Below, in pieces: positions 26,254-35,251 of a DNA stretch of 64,000 bases (positions are counted from its first letter, which is position 1; every line of letters begins with the position of its first letter). Under the pieces are notes generated by a model. That model had not been told where the DNA came from and did not search any database. It was given only the letters and a program-made list of their open reading frames with translations. Made by a program: the position numbers and the translations under genes. Origin of the DNA: Fusibacter sp. 3D3 (GTDB lineage: Bacteria; Bacillota; Clostridia; Peptostreptococcales; Acidaminobacteraceae); the NCBI RefSeq assembly GCF_001748365.1, contig NZ_BDHH01000011.1, forward strand, positions 8,850-72,849, in the 5' to 3' direction.

Positions 26254-28047
26254 ATGAATAAGCAGACATTAGATGGGAATCAATTTTATAAATTATTTAG
26301 ATCAGGTGTTGGAACAGTGGTTGCTCAAAAAGAAATATTGAATTCTACAAATGTATTTCCAGTAATGGATGGAGATACAGGCACAAATTTGATGATGACA
26401 CTGACTTCAATTTTGGACGAAACAAAGATTTCAAGTGATTTCAGCGTGGTTATAAATTCTATATCTGATGCTGCAATTGAAAATGCAAGAGGAAATTCTG
26501 GTGCAATATTTGCAAGTTTTTTAAATGGTTTCTCAAAATCATGTGGACATCTAAAAGAATTGACAATGGAAGCGTTCGGTTTAGGTGTCGTAAAGGCTTC
26601 TAATGAAGCTTATGAGTCTGTGTCGCACCCTGTTGAAGGGACGATGCTTACCGTTATTAGAGTTTGGGCAGATTTCATAAATAAAGAATATAAGTTCTTT
26701 GCATCGTTTAGTGATCTTTTTAATGAAGCCTATGAAAAAGCTTTGATCACGTTAGAAGAAACACCATTACATCTAGAGATTTTAAATAAATATCATGTTG
26801 TAGATTCTGGGGCAAAGGGTTTTGTTTACTTTTTGGAGGGCATTAACTCAGTTTCAGACGAGACTTTTTTAAAAGAAAATAATAATTTTGAAATAGGTGA
26901 TTTTAAAAAACTGAGTATAGTGCATAATGAAACTGAAGCATTTTCAGCAGAAAATCGATATTGCTGTGAATTTACTTTAAAGGGAAAATTTGAAGGGCGG
27001 AAAACGTTAGGAAGTTTTGGAGATGAAATCGTAATTACTGGAAATCAGCGTGTTACTAAGGTGCATATTCATTCTAATAATCCCATTGGCATCACAGAAT
27101 TTTTTATAAAAGAAAGTCACTTTATTTCTAAGGCCAAAGTGGACGATATGTTGCTTCAAGTTCAAGTGCGCAATCATCAAAAGTCTAAAATTGGTATTTT
27201 AACAGATTCAATTTGTGATTTACCACCAGCTTTATTTGAAAAATATCAAATTCATATGATTGCACTCAACGTGCATTCAAACAATCAAACTTATTTGGAT
27301 AAGCAGACGCTCAATTTTGATATTTTATCTCGTCTCTTAGAATCCAATTCATACCCGCAAAGCAGTCAGGCAGATGTTGGGCAGATTAAATTAAAATTAG
27401 ATTGGATGCTTATGTATTATGAGAGTATCATTGTAGTATCAGTTTCCTCTAGGCTTAGTGGTATGTTTGAAAGTTATAAGAAAGCCATAAGAGTCGCTAA
27501 AAATAATGGAAAAAATATAACGTTGATTGACAGTAAATTGAATTCAGGCGCTCAAGGACTTTTGGTCTTAAGAGCAGCAGAGTTAACATTGACAAATTTT
27601 ACACATGAGGACATCGTTCAAGCGTTGAATCAGATTGCAAAAAAAACACGTATTTTTGTCAGTCTCGATACTTTTAAGTATGCAGTAAAAAGTGGAAGAG
27701 TTCCTAATATAGTCGGGAAATTTGGAATGTTTTTAAATTTAAAACCGATTATGACCCTAGATGATATGGGAAGTGGAACGGCCTTTGGAATTGCACTTTC
27801 AACCAAGGGTATCAATAAAAAAATTGAAAAATTGGTAAAGTATATTTTTGTTAATGAAGGTATTGTTGATTATGCAATTGTACATGCAGCAAATTTTGAA
27901 ATGGCAACACAATATAGCGAGAGATTCATTGAAATTTTAGGAGTTTCACCAAAATTTGTTTCTGAAATTTCTTCAATAACTGCGATACATGCGGGTAAAG
28001 GTGCTGTTGCAATTGCCTTTATCAAGGGGGATAACTGTAAAGAGTGA
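26254..28047 (+). CDS. DAK2-domain/DegV fusion protein (fatty-acid kinase-like)
   Basis: A 597-residue fusion. Residues 1-200 form a DAK2/DhaL-type ATP-binding domain with VFPVMDGDTGTNLMM near 36 (aspartates for Mg-ATP) and ARGNSGAIFASFL near 79. A linker with a central domain (ENRYCCEFTLKGKFEGR) runs to about 305. Residues 310-597 form a DegV/FakB domain with KIGILTDSICDLPP, SSQADVGQIK, SVSSRLSGMFESYKKA and SGRVPNIVGKFGMFLNLKPI. In the FakA/FakB system the DAK2 protein phosphorylates fatty acids presented by DegV proteins; here kinase and carrier are one chain. Function as a self-contained fatty-acid kinase is inferred. The next gene, a DUF1295 membrane protein, starts 12 bp later. Confidence 0.88.
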   Translation: MNKQTLDGNQFYKLFRSGVGTVVAQKEILNSTNVFPVMDGDTGTNLMMTLTSILDETKISSDFSVVINSISDAAIENARGNSGAIFASFLNGFSKSCGHLKELTMEAFGLGVVKASNEAYESVSHPVEGTMLTVIRVWADFINKEYKFFASFSDLFNEAYEKALITLEETPLHLEILNKYHVVDSGAKGFVYFLEGINSVSDETFLKENNNFEIGDFKKLSIVHNETEAFSAENRYCCEFTLKGKFEGRKTLGSFGDEIVITGNQRVTKVHIHSNNPIGITEFFIKESHFISKAKVDDMLLQVQVRNHQKSKIGILTDSICDLPPALFEKYQIHMIALNVHSNNQTYLDKQTLNFDILSRLLESNSYPQSSQADVGQIKLKLDWMLMYYESIIVVSVSSRLSGMFESYKKAIRVAKNNGKNITLIDSKLNSGAQGLLVLRAAELTLTNFTHEDIVQALNQIAKKTRIFVSLDTFKYAVKSGRVPNIVGKFGMFLNLKPIMTLDDMGSGTAFGIALSTKGINKKIEKLVKYIFVNEGIVDYAIVHAANFEMATQYSERFIEILGVSPKFVSEISSITAIHAGKGAVAIAFIKGDNCKE

Positions 28048-28059
28048 GGAGGTTGTATT

Positions 28060-28827
28060 ATGTTTTTAACCGCATTTGTATTTATTATGAGCTATTTTAT
28101 TTTATTTTTTATGGCATCCATACGTCTTAAAAATAATTCGATTGTAGATTTCGGTTGGGGACTCGGTTTTGTCCTGACCAATTTTTATTTAATTATTATA
28201 AAGGGCAATATTTCTATTGGTGTAGGCATTGTAACTCTTTGCATCACCTTATGGGGGGGACGTTTGTTTTTACATATCTTCAAGAGAAATTGGGGAAAAC
28301 CTGAAGATTTTAGATATGCGACATGGCGAAAAGAATGGGGAAAATGGGTTATTCCCAGAAGCTTTTTTCAAGTTTTTATGCTTCAAGGCATTATAATGTT
28401 CATCATTATGCTTCCTGTAATTTCAATTTATCAATATGAAACAGAGCCTATTGGAATCTTAATGGGAACAGGAATTTGTATTTGGATTATAGGCTTTTAT
28501 TTTGAAGTTGTAGGGGATTATCAGTTGAGTCAATTTAAGAAAAATAGTTTAAATAAAGGCAAAATTATGAGTACAGGTTTATGGCGTTACACGAGGCATC
28601 CCAATTATTTTGGAGAGGCAACTATGTGGTGGGGGCTATTTATAGTGGGATCATCCTATGGCAATCCAATGTGGACGATAATAAGTCCTATAAGCATCAC
28701 TTTGTTGCTGTTGTTTGTATCGGGTGTTCCAATGCTTGAAAAGGAAATGAAACATAAGGATGGTTATGAGGAATATGCCCATAAAACAGCCCTTTTTGTA
28801 CCCTTTCCCCCCAAAAAAAATGATTAA
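28060..28827 (+). CDS. DUF1295/steroid-reductase-like integral membrane protein
   Basis: The 255-residue protein has about six membrane helices. The C-terminal segment GLWRYTRHPNYFGEATMWWG near 182 is the conserved cofactor-binding signature of DUF1295 proteins and the related isoprenylcysteine methyltransferase/steroid 5-alpha-reductase superfamily. NWGKPEDFRYATWRKEWGKW near 86 is also typical. Bacterial DUF1295 proteins are uncharacterised membrane enzymes that probably act on lipids. It is translationally close (12 bp) to the DAK2-DegV fusion, which supports a lipid-related role for both. The ribosome site is GAGGAGG. Confidence 0.87.
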   Translation: MFLTAFVFIMSYFILFFMASIRLKNNSIVDFGWGLGFVLTNFYLIIIKGNISIGVGIVTLCITLWGGRLFLHIFKRNWGKPEDFRYATWRKEWGKWVIPRSFFQVFMLQGIIMFIIMLPVISIYQYETEPIGILMGTGICIWIIGFYFEVVGDYQLSQFKKNSLNKGKIMSTGLWRYTRHPNYFGEATMWWGLFIVGSSYGNPMWTIISPISITLLLLFVSGVPMLEKEMKHKDGYEEYAHKTALFVPFPPKKND

Positions 28828-28915
28828 ATTAAATTAAATTAAATTTATATTAGGTTATAATGTTTATTATGGATGCTGTATTGAGTGTAGGGATACGCAC
28901 ACGAGGAGGGGGCAT

Positions 28916-30694
28916 ATGAAGAAAATAAGAACAAAACTGGTTTCGATGGTTCTCGTTAACATGTTGCTTATAGCGGTGATTGTTGGGGGAACAGCAGTCT
29001 TTTTTATCTATTCAAGCAATATGGGGCGATTAGATCAACTGGAAAGTAAAATGAGAGAGAATTACGATCTGAACATTAAGAGCCAAGTTGAAATTGTGAT
29101 TTCAGCGTTAGACGGCATCCAGAATCAGATTACTGAAAAAACCATCACCTTGGCTGAGGGGAAGAAGATTGCAGCCGATGTGATTCGAAGTGCAAAGTAC
29201 GGTGAAAGCGGTTACTTTTGGGCGGATTCAAGTGATGGTGTAAATGTGGTGTTACTTGGCAATAAAGATGTTGAAGGCAAGAGTAGAATTGATCTCGAAG
29301 ACAAATTAGGCAATAAAATTATTCAGAACATGATAGCTGTTGTCAAAGCGGATGGAGAAGGCTTCACGGATTACTACTTCGCAAAACCTGGAAGCGAGGA
29401 AGCGCTTCCTAAACGCGCCTTTGTGAAGTATTATGAACCCTTTGATTGGATCGTTGGAACTGGAAATTACATTGATGATATCGATGCCTTTATTTTGTAT
29501 GAAAAAGAGATCGTTGCAAAAGATATCAATCGTGTCATTTTACTATTGGGCATATTTATCATTATGGGCTTGGGCATTGGATTCATCGTTTCTTTTATCA
29601 CGAGTAATTCGATTTCAAAACCGATTTTATCACTTGCAGAACTTGTGGATAAAACGTCTAACCTCAATATTAAAGATGACGATGGGTATGATTATTTGAT
29701 AAAATACAAAGACGAGCGGGGGATTATAGCGCGTTCTATTGCAAATTTGAGAACAGTTCTTCGAGATTTGATTAAAGAAATGCATGCGGATTCAATCCAG
29801 CTGACTGGTGCTTACAATGAACTCAACAGCATTGTCACACAAGGGAGAGAAGGCATTGATGCGGTGACTCAAACTGTGGCAGATTTTGCAAAAGGCGCCA
29901 CAGAGCAAGCAGAGGATGCCCAAAAGGCGGCTTCTAATATGAACAGTCTTGCGAATGAGATCAATCAAAGTGTTAAAAGTGCACAGCAGCTTAGAAGTTA
30001 TACCGGTGAGGTGACAGAAAATAATGCATCTGGTGTTAAACTTATTAAGGAACTGGATGAGAAATTTAAAGGGACAAAAGAGGCCAATGCAAGCTTAAAT
30101 GAGAATGTCGGAACGCTGACGGTAAAGTCATCTTCTATTGTTCAAATTACCAATACGATTCAAAAAATTGCAGAGCAGACCAATCTTTTGGCACTTAATG
30201 CAGCGATTGAGGCAGCAAGAGCGGGTGAAGCTGGAAGAGGATTTGCAGTTGTCGCCGATGAAATTAGAAAACTTGCTGAAGAAACATCCAAATCCACACT
30301 TCAGATCGATCAAATCATTCAAGAAATTCTTGGCGAAATCGATGAAACTGAAACCAATATGAAACATGCTAATCAGGCGATTGAAATTTCAGGCGAAGTG
30401 CTTTATAAGGTTCAATCTTCCTTTGATGCGATTGAAAAATCAATGGTGGATACGATTCATCAACTGGATAATATCACAGCAAGTGTTCAAAATGTGGATC
30501 AAAATAAAGATAAAGCGATTGAATCCATTGATGGCATATCGGCTGTTACGGAGGAAAATGCTGCAGCTTCTGAAGAAATATATGCGACGATGGATACTCA
30601 AGCAGAGCTCATGCGCAATATTCAAGATAATGCATCAGATGTTGGCAAGATTGCAAACACATTGACAGAAATCATCCAGAGATTTACTGTATAA
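28916..30694 (+). CDS. Methyl-accepting chemotaxis protein, single-Cache type
   Basis: A 592-residue receptor. A membrane helix near 10-32 is followed by an extracytoplasmic sCache_2 domain (about 45-195) with [17 protein letters not shown] and [21 protein letters not shown], a second helix near 205-225, a HAMP segment and the signalling coiled coil. The hairpin tip has [20 protein letters not shown] then [17 protein letters not shown] near 420-450, which contacts CheA/CheW. sCache_2 domains usually sense small carboxylates. It stands alone, with a ribosome site GAGGAGGGGG. No che genes are in the window. Confidence 0.95.
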   Translation: MKKIRTKLVSMVLVNMLLIAVIVGGTAVFFIYSSNMGRLDQLESKMRENYDLNIKSQVEIVISALDGIQNQITEKTITLAEGKKIAADVIRSAKYGESGYFWADSSDGVNVVLLGNKDVEGKSRIDLEDKLGNKIIQNMIAVVKADGEGFTDYYFAKPGSEEALPKRAFVKYYEPFDWIVGTGNYIDDIDAFILYEKEIVAKDINRVILLLGIFIIMGLGIGFIVSFITSNSISKPILSLAELVDKTSNLNIKDDDGYDYLIKYKDERGIIARSIANLRTVLRDLIKEMHADSIQLTGAYNELNSIVTQGREGIDAVTQTVADFAKGATEQAEDAQKAASNMNSLANEINQSVKSAQQLRSYTGEVTENNASGVKLIKELDEKFKGTKEANASLNENVGTLTVKSSSIVQITNTIQKIAEQTNLLALNAAIEAARAGEAGRGFAVVADEIRKLAEETSKSTLQIDQIIQEILGEIDETETNMKHANQAIEISGEVLYKVQSSFDAIEKSMVDTIHQLDNITASVQNVDQNKDKAIESIDGISAVTEENAAASEEIYATMDTQAELMRNIQDNASDVGKIANTLTEIIQRFTV

Positions 30695-30740
30695 TGCATT
30701 TTAGACAGTTCTATATTGAGAAAACCGAATAAAATCTAAA

Positions 30741-30784
30741 AAAGCACCCTTATTCGCAAGATAACATACGAATAAGGGTGCTTT
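30741..30784. terminator. Bidirectional intrinsic terminator
   Basis: A perfect 16-bp stem (30741-30756 with 30769-30784) flanked by A and T tracts separates the convergent MCP and ABC-F genes. Confidence 0.88.
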
Positions 30785-30794
30785 ATTAATAAAT

Positions 30795-32351
30795 CTATAC
30801 GATTTTAGTGGTCCATTCTTCTAAATTCCAGACGTCTGTAACAATATCTCTGTAGAATTCCGGTTCATGGCTAATGAGTACCACAGAGCCTTTATATTTT
30901 TGTAGTGCACGTTTGAGTTCTGCTTTCGCATCAACATCCAGATGATTAGTGGGCTCATCTAGAATAAGGAAGTTAGTTTCGCGGTTAATTAACTTGCAAA
31001 GTCTTACTTTGGCTTGTTCACCACCGCTTAAGACCACAATCTTGCTCTCGATGTGTTGGTTTGTTAAGCCACATTTTGCAAGTGCAGCTCTTACTTCATA
31101 TTGAGTGAGGGCGGGAAAAGATTCCCAAACTTCTTCGATACAGGTTTTGTAATTGGCATCTTTAATTTCTTGTTCAAAATAGCCAATGTGGAGAAATTCT
31201 CCAAGCTCAACTTGTCCAGAAAGACCTTTGATTTCACCGATGATGCTTTTAAGAAGCGTTGTTTTACCAAGTCCGTTAGCACCTGTAATGGCAATTTTTT
31301 GTCCACGTTCCATCATGAGGTTTAATGGACTACAGAGTGGATCATCATAACCAATGACAAGATCAGTTACTCTGAAGAGCATTTTACCACTGGTACGTGC
31401 TGTTTTAAAATGAAATTCTGGTTTAGGTTTTTCTTTTGCAAGCTCTATAACGTCCATTTTATCCAATTTTTTCTGTCTAGACATCGCCATGTTTCGTGTG
31501 GACACACGTGCTTTGTTACGAGCCACAAAATCTTCAAGATCTGAAATCTCTTGTTGTTGTTGTTTATATGCAGATTCAAGTTGTTTCTTTTTAACTTCAA
31601 AAATACGTATGAAGTTATCGTAATCTCCAACATAGCGATTAAGTTCTTGATTGTGCATGTGATAAACAAGATTGATAACACTGTTTAAAAAAGAAACATC
31701 ATGCGAGATGAGAATAAACGCATTTTCATATTCTTGAAGATAACGTTTAAGCCATTCAATATGCTCTTCATCCAAATAGTTTGTTGGCTCATCCAGTAAT
31801 AAAATATCTGGTTTTTCAAGTAAGAGCTTCGCCAAAAGAATCTTTGTGCGTTGACCACCACTTAAGCTTTCAACGGTCTTATCGAGACCAATATCGAGTA
31901 GCCCTAAGCCTCTTGCAATATCATTTACTTTTGCATCAATCACATAAAAGTCGTTATGATTTAAAATATCCTGTATTGTACCCACTTCTTCCATGAGTTG
32001 ATTGAGCTCATCTTCATCAACGTCACCCATCTTCAAGTACATGTCATTCATTTCTGTTTCTAAATCAAATAAATATTTGAAGGCATTGTCTAATACATTT
32101 TTAATGGTCATGCCCTTTTCAAGGACAGTATGTTGATCTAAGTAACCAACACGTACGCGTTTAGACCATTCAATTGTGCCTTCATCCGGTTCAAGTTTAT
32201 GGGTGATAATATTCATAAAAGTGGATTTTCCTTCACCGTTGGCGCCAATGAGTCCGATATGCTCCCCCATTAAGAGTCTAAAAGATACCTTATTAAAGAT
32301 TGCTCGATCGCCAAAGCCATGGCTTAAATGCTTTACTGTTAAAATACTCAT
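30795..32351 (-). CDS. ABC-F family ATPase
   Basis: A soluble protein of 518 residues with two ABC ATPase domains and no membrane segments. Domain 1 has Walker A GANGEGKSTFM near 37, signature LSGGQRTKILLAKLLL near 155 and Walker B ILLLDEPTNYLD. Domain 2 has GANGLGKTTLL, VLSGGEQAKVRLCKLI and FLILDEPTNHLD. A charged linker helix between the domains (about 235-310) interacts with the ribosome in this family. ABC-F proteins act on translating ribosomes, as translation factors or antibiotic-protection proteins; resistance cannot be inferred here. The frame extends upstream to 32525, but AAAGGATTTTGT directly precedes the ATG at 32351, and the upstream part would overlap the divergent Nudix gene. 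Confidence 0.92.
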   Translation of the reverse strand: MSILTVKHLSHGFGDRAIFNKVSFRLLMGEHIGLIGANGEGKSTFMNIITHKLEPDEGTIEWSKRVRVGYLDQHTVLEKGMTIKNVLDNAFKYLFDLETEMNDMYLKMGDVDEDELNQLMEEVGTIQDILNHNDFYVIDAKVNDIARGLGLLDIGLDKTVESLSGGQRTKILLAKLLLEKPDILLLDEPTNYLDEEHIEWLKRYLQEYENAFILISHDVSFLNSVINLVYHMHNQELNRYVGDYDNFIRIFEVKKKQLESAYKQQQQEISDLEDFVARNKARVSTRNMAMSRQKKLDKMDVIELAKEKPKPEFHFKTARTSGKMLFRVTDLVIGYDDPLCSPLNLMMERGQKIAITGANGLGKTTLLKSIIGEIKGLSGQVELGEFLHIGYFEQEIKDANYKTCIEEVWESFPALTQYEVRAALAKCGLTNQHIESKIVVLSGGEQAKVRLCKLINRETNFLILDEPTNHLDVDAKAELKRALQKYKGSVVLISHEPEFYRDIVTDVWNLEEWTTKIV

Positions 32352-32466
32352 ACAAAATCCTTTCTTTAAGTCCCAATAGTCCTTTGATATTATATAATAA
32401 AAGCAGTTAGAAAAGCAAAAATAATTCGTAAATTTTACAAATGATATTAAAAGAGAGGCTGAGTAT

Positions 32467-33048
32467 ATGAAAGTAAAAAAGATAACACAATTGGATTCTT
32501 TAAAATATTTAAAAGGATATGGCATAGATTACATCACAAAAGAAGGTAATTTAGCGTATTGGGAACTCGTATCAAGAGCTGGGCTAGAGCGACTTGAATC
32601 GGAAATTTTTGAAGGTAAAATTTATACAGATGGCGCCATGATTGTGGCATCTGATGAAAACAGAAAAAAACTTGTCATGATCAGGGAATACAGAGTATCT
32701 GCAGGTAAATACGTCTATATGTTCCCAGCGGGTCTTATAGATGCTGGGGAAAATATCGAAGAAGCGAGCATAAGAGAATTTAAAGAAGAGACGGGGCTAA
32801 TGTTCAAACCCGTAAGCATCTCAGTACCGAGATACGTTTCAGTGGGGATTGTGAACGAACGCGTGAATGTGGCATATGGATACTATTTTGGCACGCCGAG
32901 TACCACGTACCAAACGGAACATGAAGAAGCGGATATTGTAATAGTGGACTGTATGGAAGCCAAGCGCATTTTAGAAACGGAAGAAATTAGCATTAGGTCA
33001 GCCTTGATTTTAGAGCATTTCTTTAAATTAAATGCATTTATAGATTAA
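32467..33048 (+). CDS. Nudix hydrolase, ADP-ribose pyrophosphatase-like
   Basis: The 193-residue protein carries a complete Nudix box (GLIDAGENIEEASIREF then KEETGL, near 98-120) with the REF..EE metal ligands. Its placement after a long N-terminal beta region resembles ADP-ribose and nucleoside-diphosphate-sugar pyrophosphatases. It would hydrolyse a nucleoside diphosphate derivative with Mg. The start ATG follows AGAGAGGCTGAG. It is divergent from the ABC-F gene and precedes the DEAD-box gene by 200 bp. Confidence 0.88.
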   Translation: MKVKKITQLDSLKYLKGYGIDYITKEGNLAYWELVSRAGLERLESEIFEGKIYTDGAMIVASDENRKKLVMIREYRVSAGKYVYMFPAGLIDAGENIEEASIREFKEETGLMFKPVSISVPRYVSVGIVNERVNVAYGYYFGTPSTTYQTEHEEADIVIVDCMEAKRILETEEISIRSALILEHFFKLNAFID

Positions 33049-33143
33049 AAAAATAATGGCATATTGGCCATAAGTGTGATATAATAACTCGTTGATGAAA
33101 TCATCGGATTTCGTAACCCGTTAATAATACTCAAATGATTATT

Positions 33144-33167
33144 AAAGATGTGCGAAGGCGCATCTTT
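33144..33167 (+). promoter_or_regulatory. Terminator-like hairpin in the leader of the DEAD-box helicase gene
   Basis: AAAGATGTGC (33144-33153) pairs with GCGCATCTTT (33158-33167) around a GAAG loop with one G-T pair, followed by T. It lies about 85 bp upstream of the helicase start in a 200-bp leader that also holds a smaller GAAATC/GATTTC hairpin. It could terminate the Nudix transcript or act as a leader attenuator or cold-responsive element; this is not resolved by sequence. Confidence 0.45.
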
Positions 33168-33250
33168 TAGACATTTGTTAGCAGAAAATCTTTCTGGATC
33201 GTAAGGCATCCAGAATTCTGTGGATGTACGATTGAGAAAGGAACAAATAA

Positions 33251-35110
33251 ATGAATAAAATTCAATTCAGTGAACTGAAAGTCTCAGAAGAAATTTTGAG
33301 AGCCGTTGAAGCTATGGGATTCGAGGAAACAACTCCTATACAGACAATGGCAATTCCCGTAGCGTTAGAGGGTAGAGATTTAGTAGGTCAAGCGCAAACT
33401 GGTACAGGTAAAACAGCAGCATTTGCAATTCCGATGCTTGAAGCGATTGATGAATCTAATCGCGGCGTTCAAGCTCTTGTACTCTGTCCAACGCGTGAAC
33501 TTGCTGTACAAATTTCTGAGGAAGTAAGCAAAATTGCAAAGTTTAAAAAAGGCGTTAGTATCATGCCCATTTATGGTGGACAGGATATAGAAAGACAGAT
33601 CAGAGGTCTTAGAAAAGGTGTTCACATCGTTATCGGAACGCCGGGTAGAGTCTTAGATCATCTTAGAAGAAAAACACTTAAATTTGCAGATTTAAAAATG
33701 CTCATTTTAGATGAAGCAGATGAAATGCTCAATATGGGCTTTAGAGAAGATATCGAACTCGTACTGGGTGATGTGGATCATGAAATCCAAACAATGTTGT
33801 TCTCAGCAACAATGCCAAGAGAGATCATGAACATTATTAATAAATACCAAAAAAATCCAGAAATTTTAAAAGTAGCACATAAAGAATTGACAACTCCAAA
33901 TATCAAACAAGTCTATCTTGAAATGAAAGATAAAGATAAACTTGAGATTTTGAGCCGACTTGTGGATATTTATGATTATAAGCTTTCTATTGTATTTTGT
34001 AATACCAAGAAACGTGTGGATGAAGTCACAGATATGCTTCAAGCAAGAGGCTATCAATGTGACAAGATTCACGGCGATATGAAGCAGACCCTTAGAATGA
34101 ATGTCATCAACAAATTCAAACGTGGCGATATTGATCTTTTAATAGCAACAGATGTTGCGGCAAGAGGTCTTGATGTTGAAGGTGTTGAAGCGGTATTTAA
34201 CTATGATATGCCAACCCATGAAGAATATTATGTGCATAGAATTGGAAGAACTGGAAGAGCCGGTAAAGATGGTGTTTCTTTTACTTTTGTAACGAACAGA
34301 GAGTATCATTTGCTTAGAAGTATTAAGCAATATACAAAATCAGATATCGTGCATCATCCAATTCCAAAGATTACAGATATCGAAGCCATGAAACGTGAAC
34401 TGTTCCTTGGAAAAGTTAAAGAACGTATTCAAGAAGGTATTGACGCTAAATTCATTAAAATCATTGAAGAATTTTCAGATGAAGCTTTTTCACCAATTGA
34501 AATTGCAGCTGCTTTACTCCAAATGGAACTTGAAATGGAAAAAGCGAAGGAAATTGATTCTATAGATAATGAAAAGAAAGTCAGAAATACTAACCCAAGA
34601 TCAGATTCAAGATCAGATTCAAGATCAGATTCAAGATCAGATTCAAGATCAGATTCAAGGTCGGGTTCTAAAAATAAAAGTAGAAATTCAGGATCAATGA
34701 TTCGTATGCATATCAATGTGGGCAATAATCATCACGTACGCCCAAGAGACATTGTTGGCGCCATTGCAAATGAAGCGGATATTGATGGCAGCTTAATCGG
34801 TAGTGTAGATATTTACGATTCGTTCTCTTTTGTTGAAATTCCAGAAAGTCATGCAGATAGAGTTCTCGAAAGAATGGATCAAAGACAGATCAAAGGGAAA
34901 CCCATTTCAATTGAGCGCGCTAAAGGCAGAACAAACGATAGAGGCAAGGAACGCAGCAAAGATCGTGGCAAGGACTCTAGAGGCTTCAGAGGAAAAGAAG
35001 ATTCTGAGGGTTTTAAAGCGAAGAAAAGCCAAAAAGAAAAATCATACAATGAGAGTAATGCTGAAGGCGATAAAAAAAGAGTTCGCGTTAAAAAAACTGT
35101 AAAAATTTAA
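33251..35110 (+). CDS. DEAD-box RNA helicase with DbpA-type RNA-binding domain
   Basis: The 619-residue protein has the full helicase core: the Q motif (FEETTPIQTMAIP near 25), AQTGTGKTAAF near 47, PTRELA, GTPGRVLDHL, LDEADEMLNMGF, SATMP and, in the second RecA domain, HRIGRTGRAGKDG near 331. A dimerisation region, a short RSDS repeat (residues 450-473), a DbpA-like RNA-binding domain (about 482-555, IRMHINVGNNHHVRP) and a basic, disordered tail rich in K, R, G and D follow. The layout matches CshA/DeaD proteins that act in ribosome assembly, cold adaptation and RNA decay. The ribosome site is GAAAGGA. Confidence 0.94.
   Translation: MNKIQFSELKVSEEILRAVEAMGFEETTPIQTMAIPVALEGRDLVGQAQTGTGKTAAFAIPMLEAIDESNRGVQALVLCPTRELAVQISEEVSKIAKFKKGVSIMPIYGGQDIERQIRGLRKGVHIVIGTPGRVLDHLRRKTLKFADLKMLILDEADEMLNMGFREDIELVLGDVDHEIQTMLFSATMPREIMNIINKYQKNPEILKVAHKELTTPNIKQVYLEMKDKDKLEILSRLVDIYDYKLSIVFCNTKKRVDEVTDMLQARGYQCDKIHGDMKQTLRMNVINKFKRGDIDLLIATDVAARGLDVEGVEAVFNYDMPTHEEYYVHRIGRTGRAGKDGVSFTFVTNREYHLLRSIKQYTKSDIVHHPIPKITDIEAMKRELFLGKVKERIQEGIDAKFIKIIEEFSDEAFSPIEIAAALLQMELEMEKAKEIDSIDNEKKVRNTNPRSDSRSDSRSDSRSDSRSDSRSGSKNKSRNSGSMIRMHINVGNNHHVRPRDIVGAIANEADIDGSLIGSVDIYDSFSFVEIPESHADRVLERMDQRQIKGKPISIERAKGRTNDRGKERSKDRGKDSRGFRGKEDSEGFKAKKSQKEKSYNESNAEGDKKRVRVKKTVKI
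34597..34668 (+). repeat. 12-bp tandem repeat encoding RSDS units
   Basis: Five perfect copies of AAGATCAGATTC and a sixth diverged copy lie in frame in the DEAD-box gene and encode (RSDS)5-RSGS. Because the unit is a multiple of three, copy-number change would alter linker length without a frameshift. Confidence 0.95.
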
Positions 35111-35134
35111 CAAGAATCGAATTTGAAATGAATG

Positions 35135-35172
35135 AGTCTAGTGTATCCTAAAAATACACTGGACTTTTTGTT
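35135..35172 (+). terminator. Intrinsic terminator of the DEAD-box gene
   Basis: AGTCTAGTGTAT (35135-35146) pairs with ATACACTGGACT (35154-35165) with one G-T pair, followed by a long T-run. Confidence 0.88.
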
Positions 35173-35251
35173 TTTTTTGAATCAAAGTCGGTATATATAG
35201 GACATGAGATACAATGGGTTAATTTATTCAATACGACAAGGGGTGAGTCAT

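Noticed and set aside
32352-32525. N-terminal extension of the ABC-F protein with hydrophobic residues
   Set aside because: It overlaps the divergent Nudix gene and its promoter, and a good ribosome site precedes the internal ATG at 32351.
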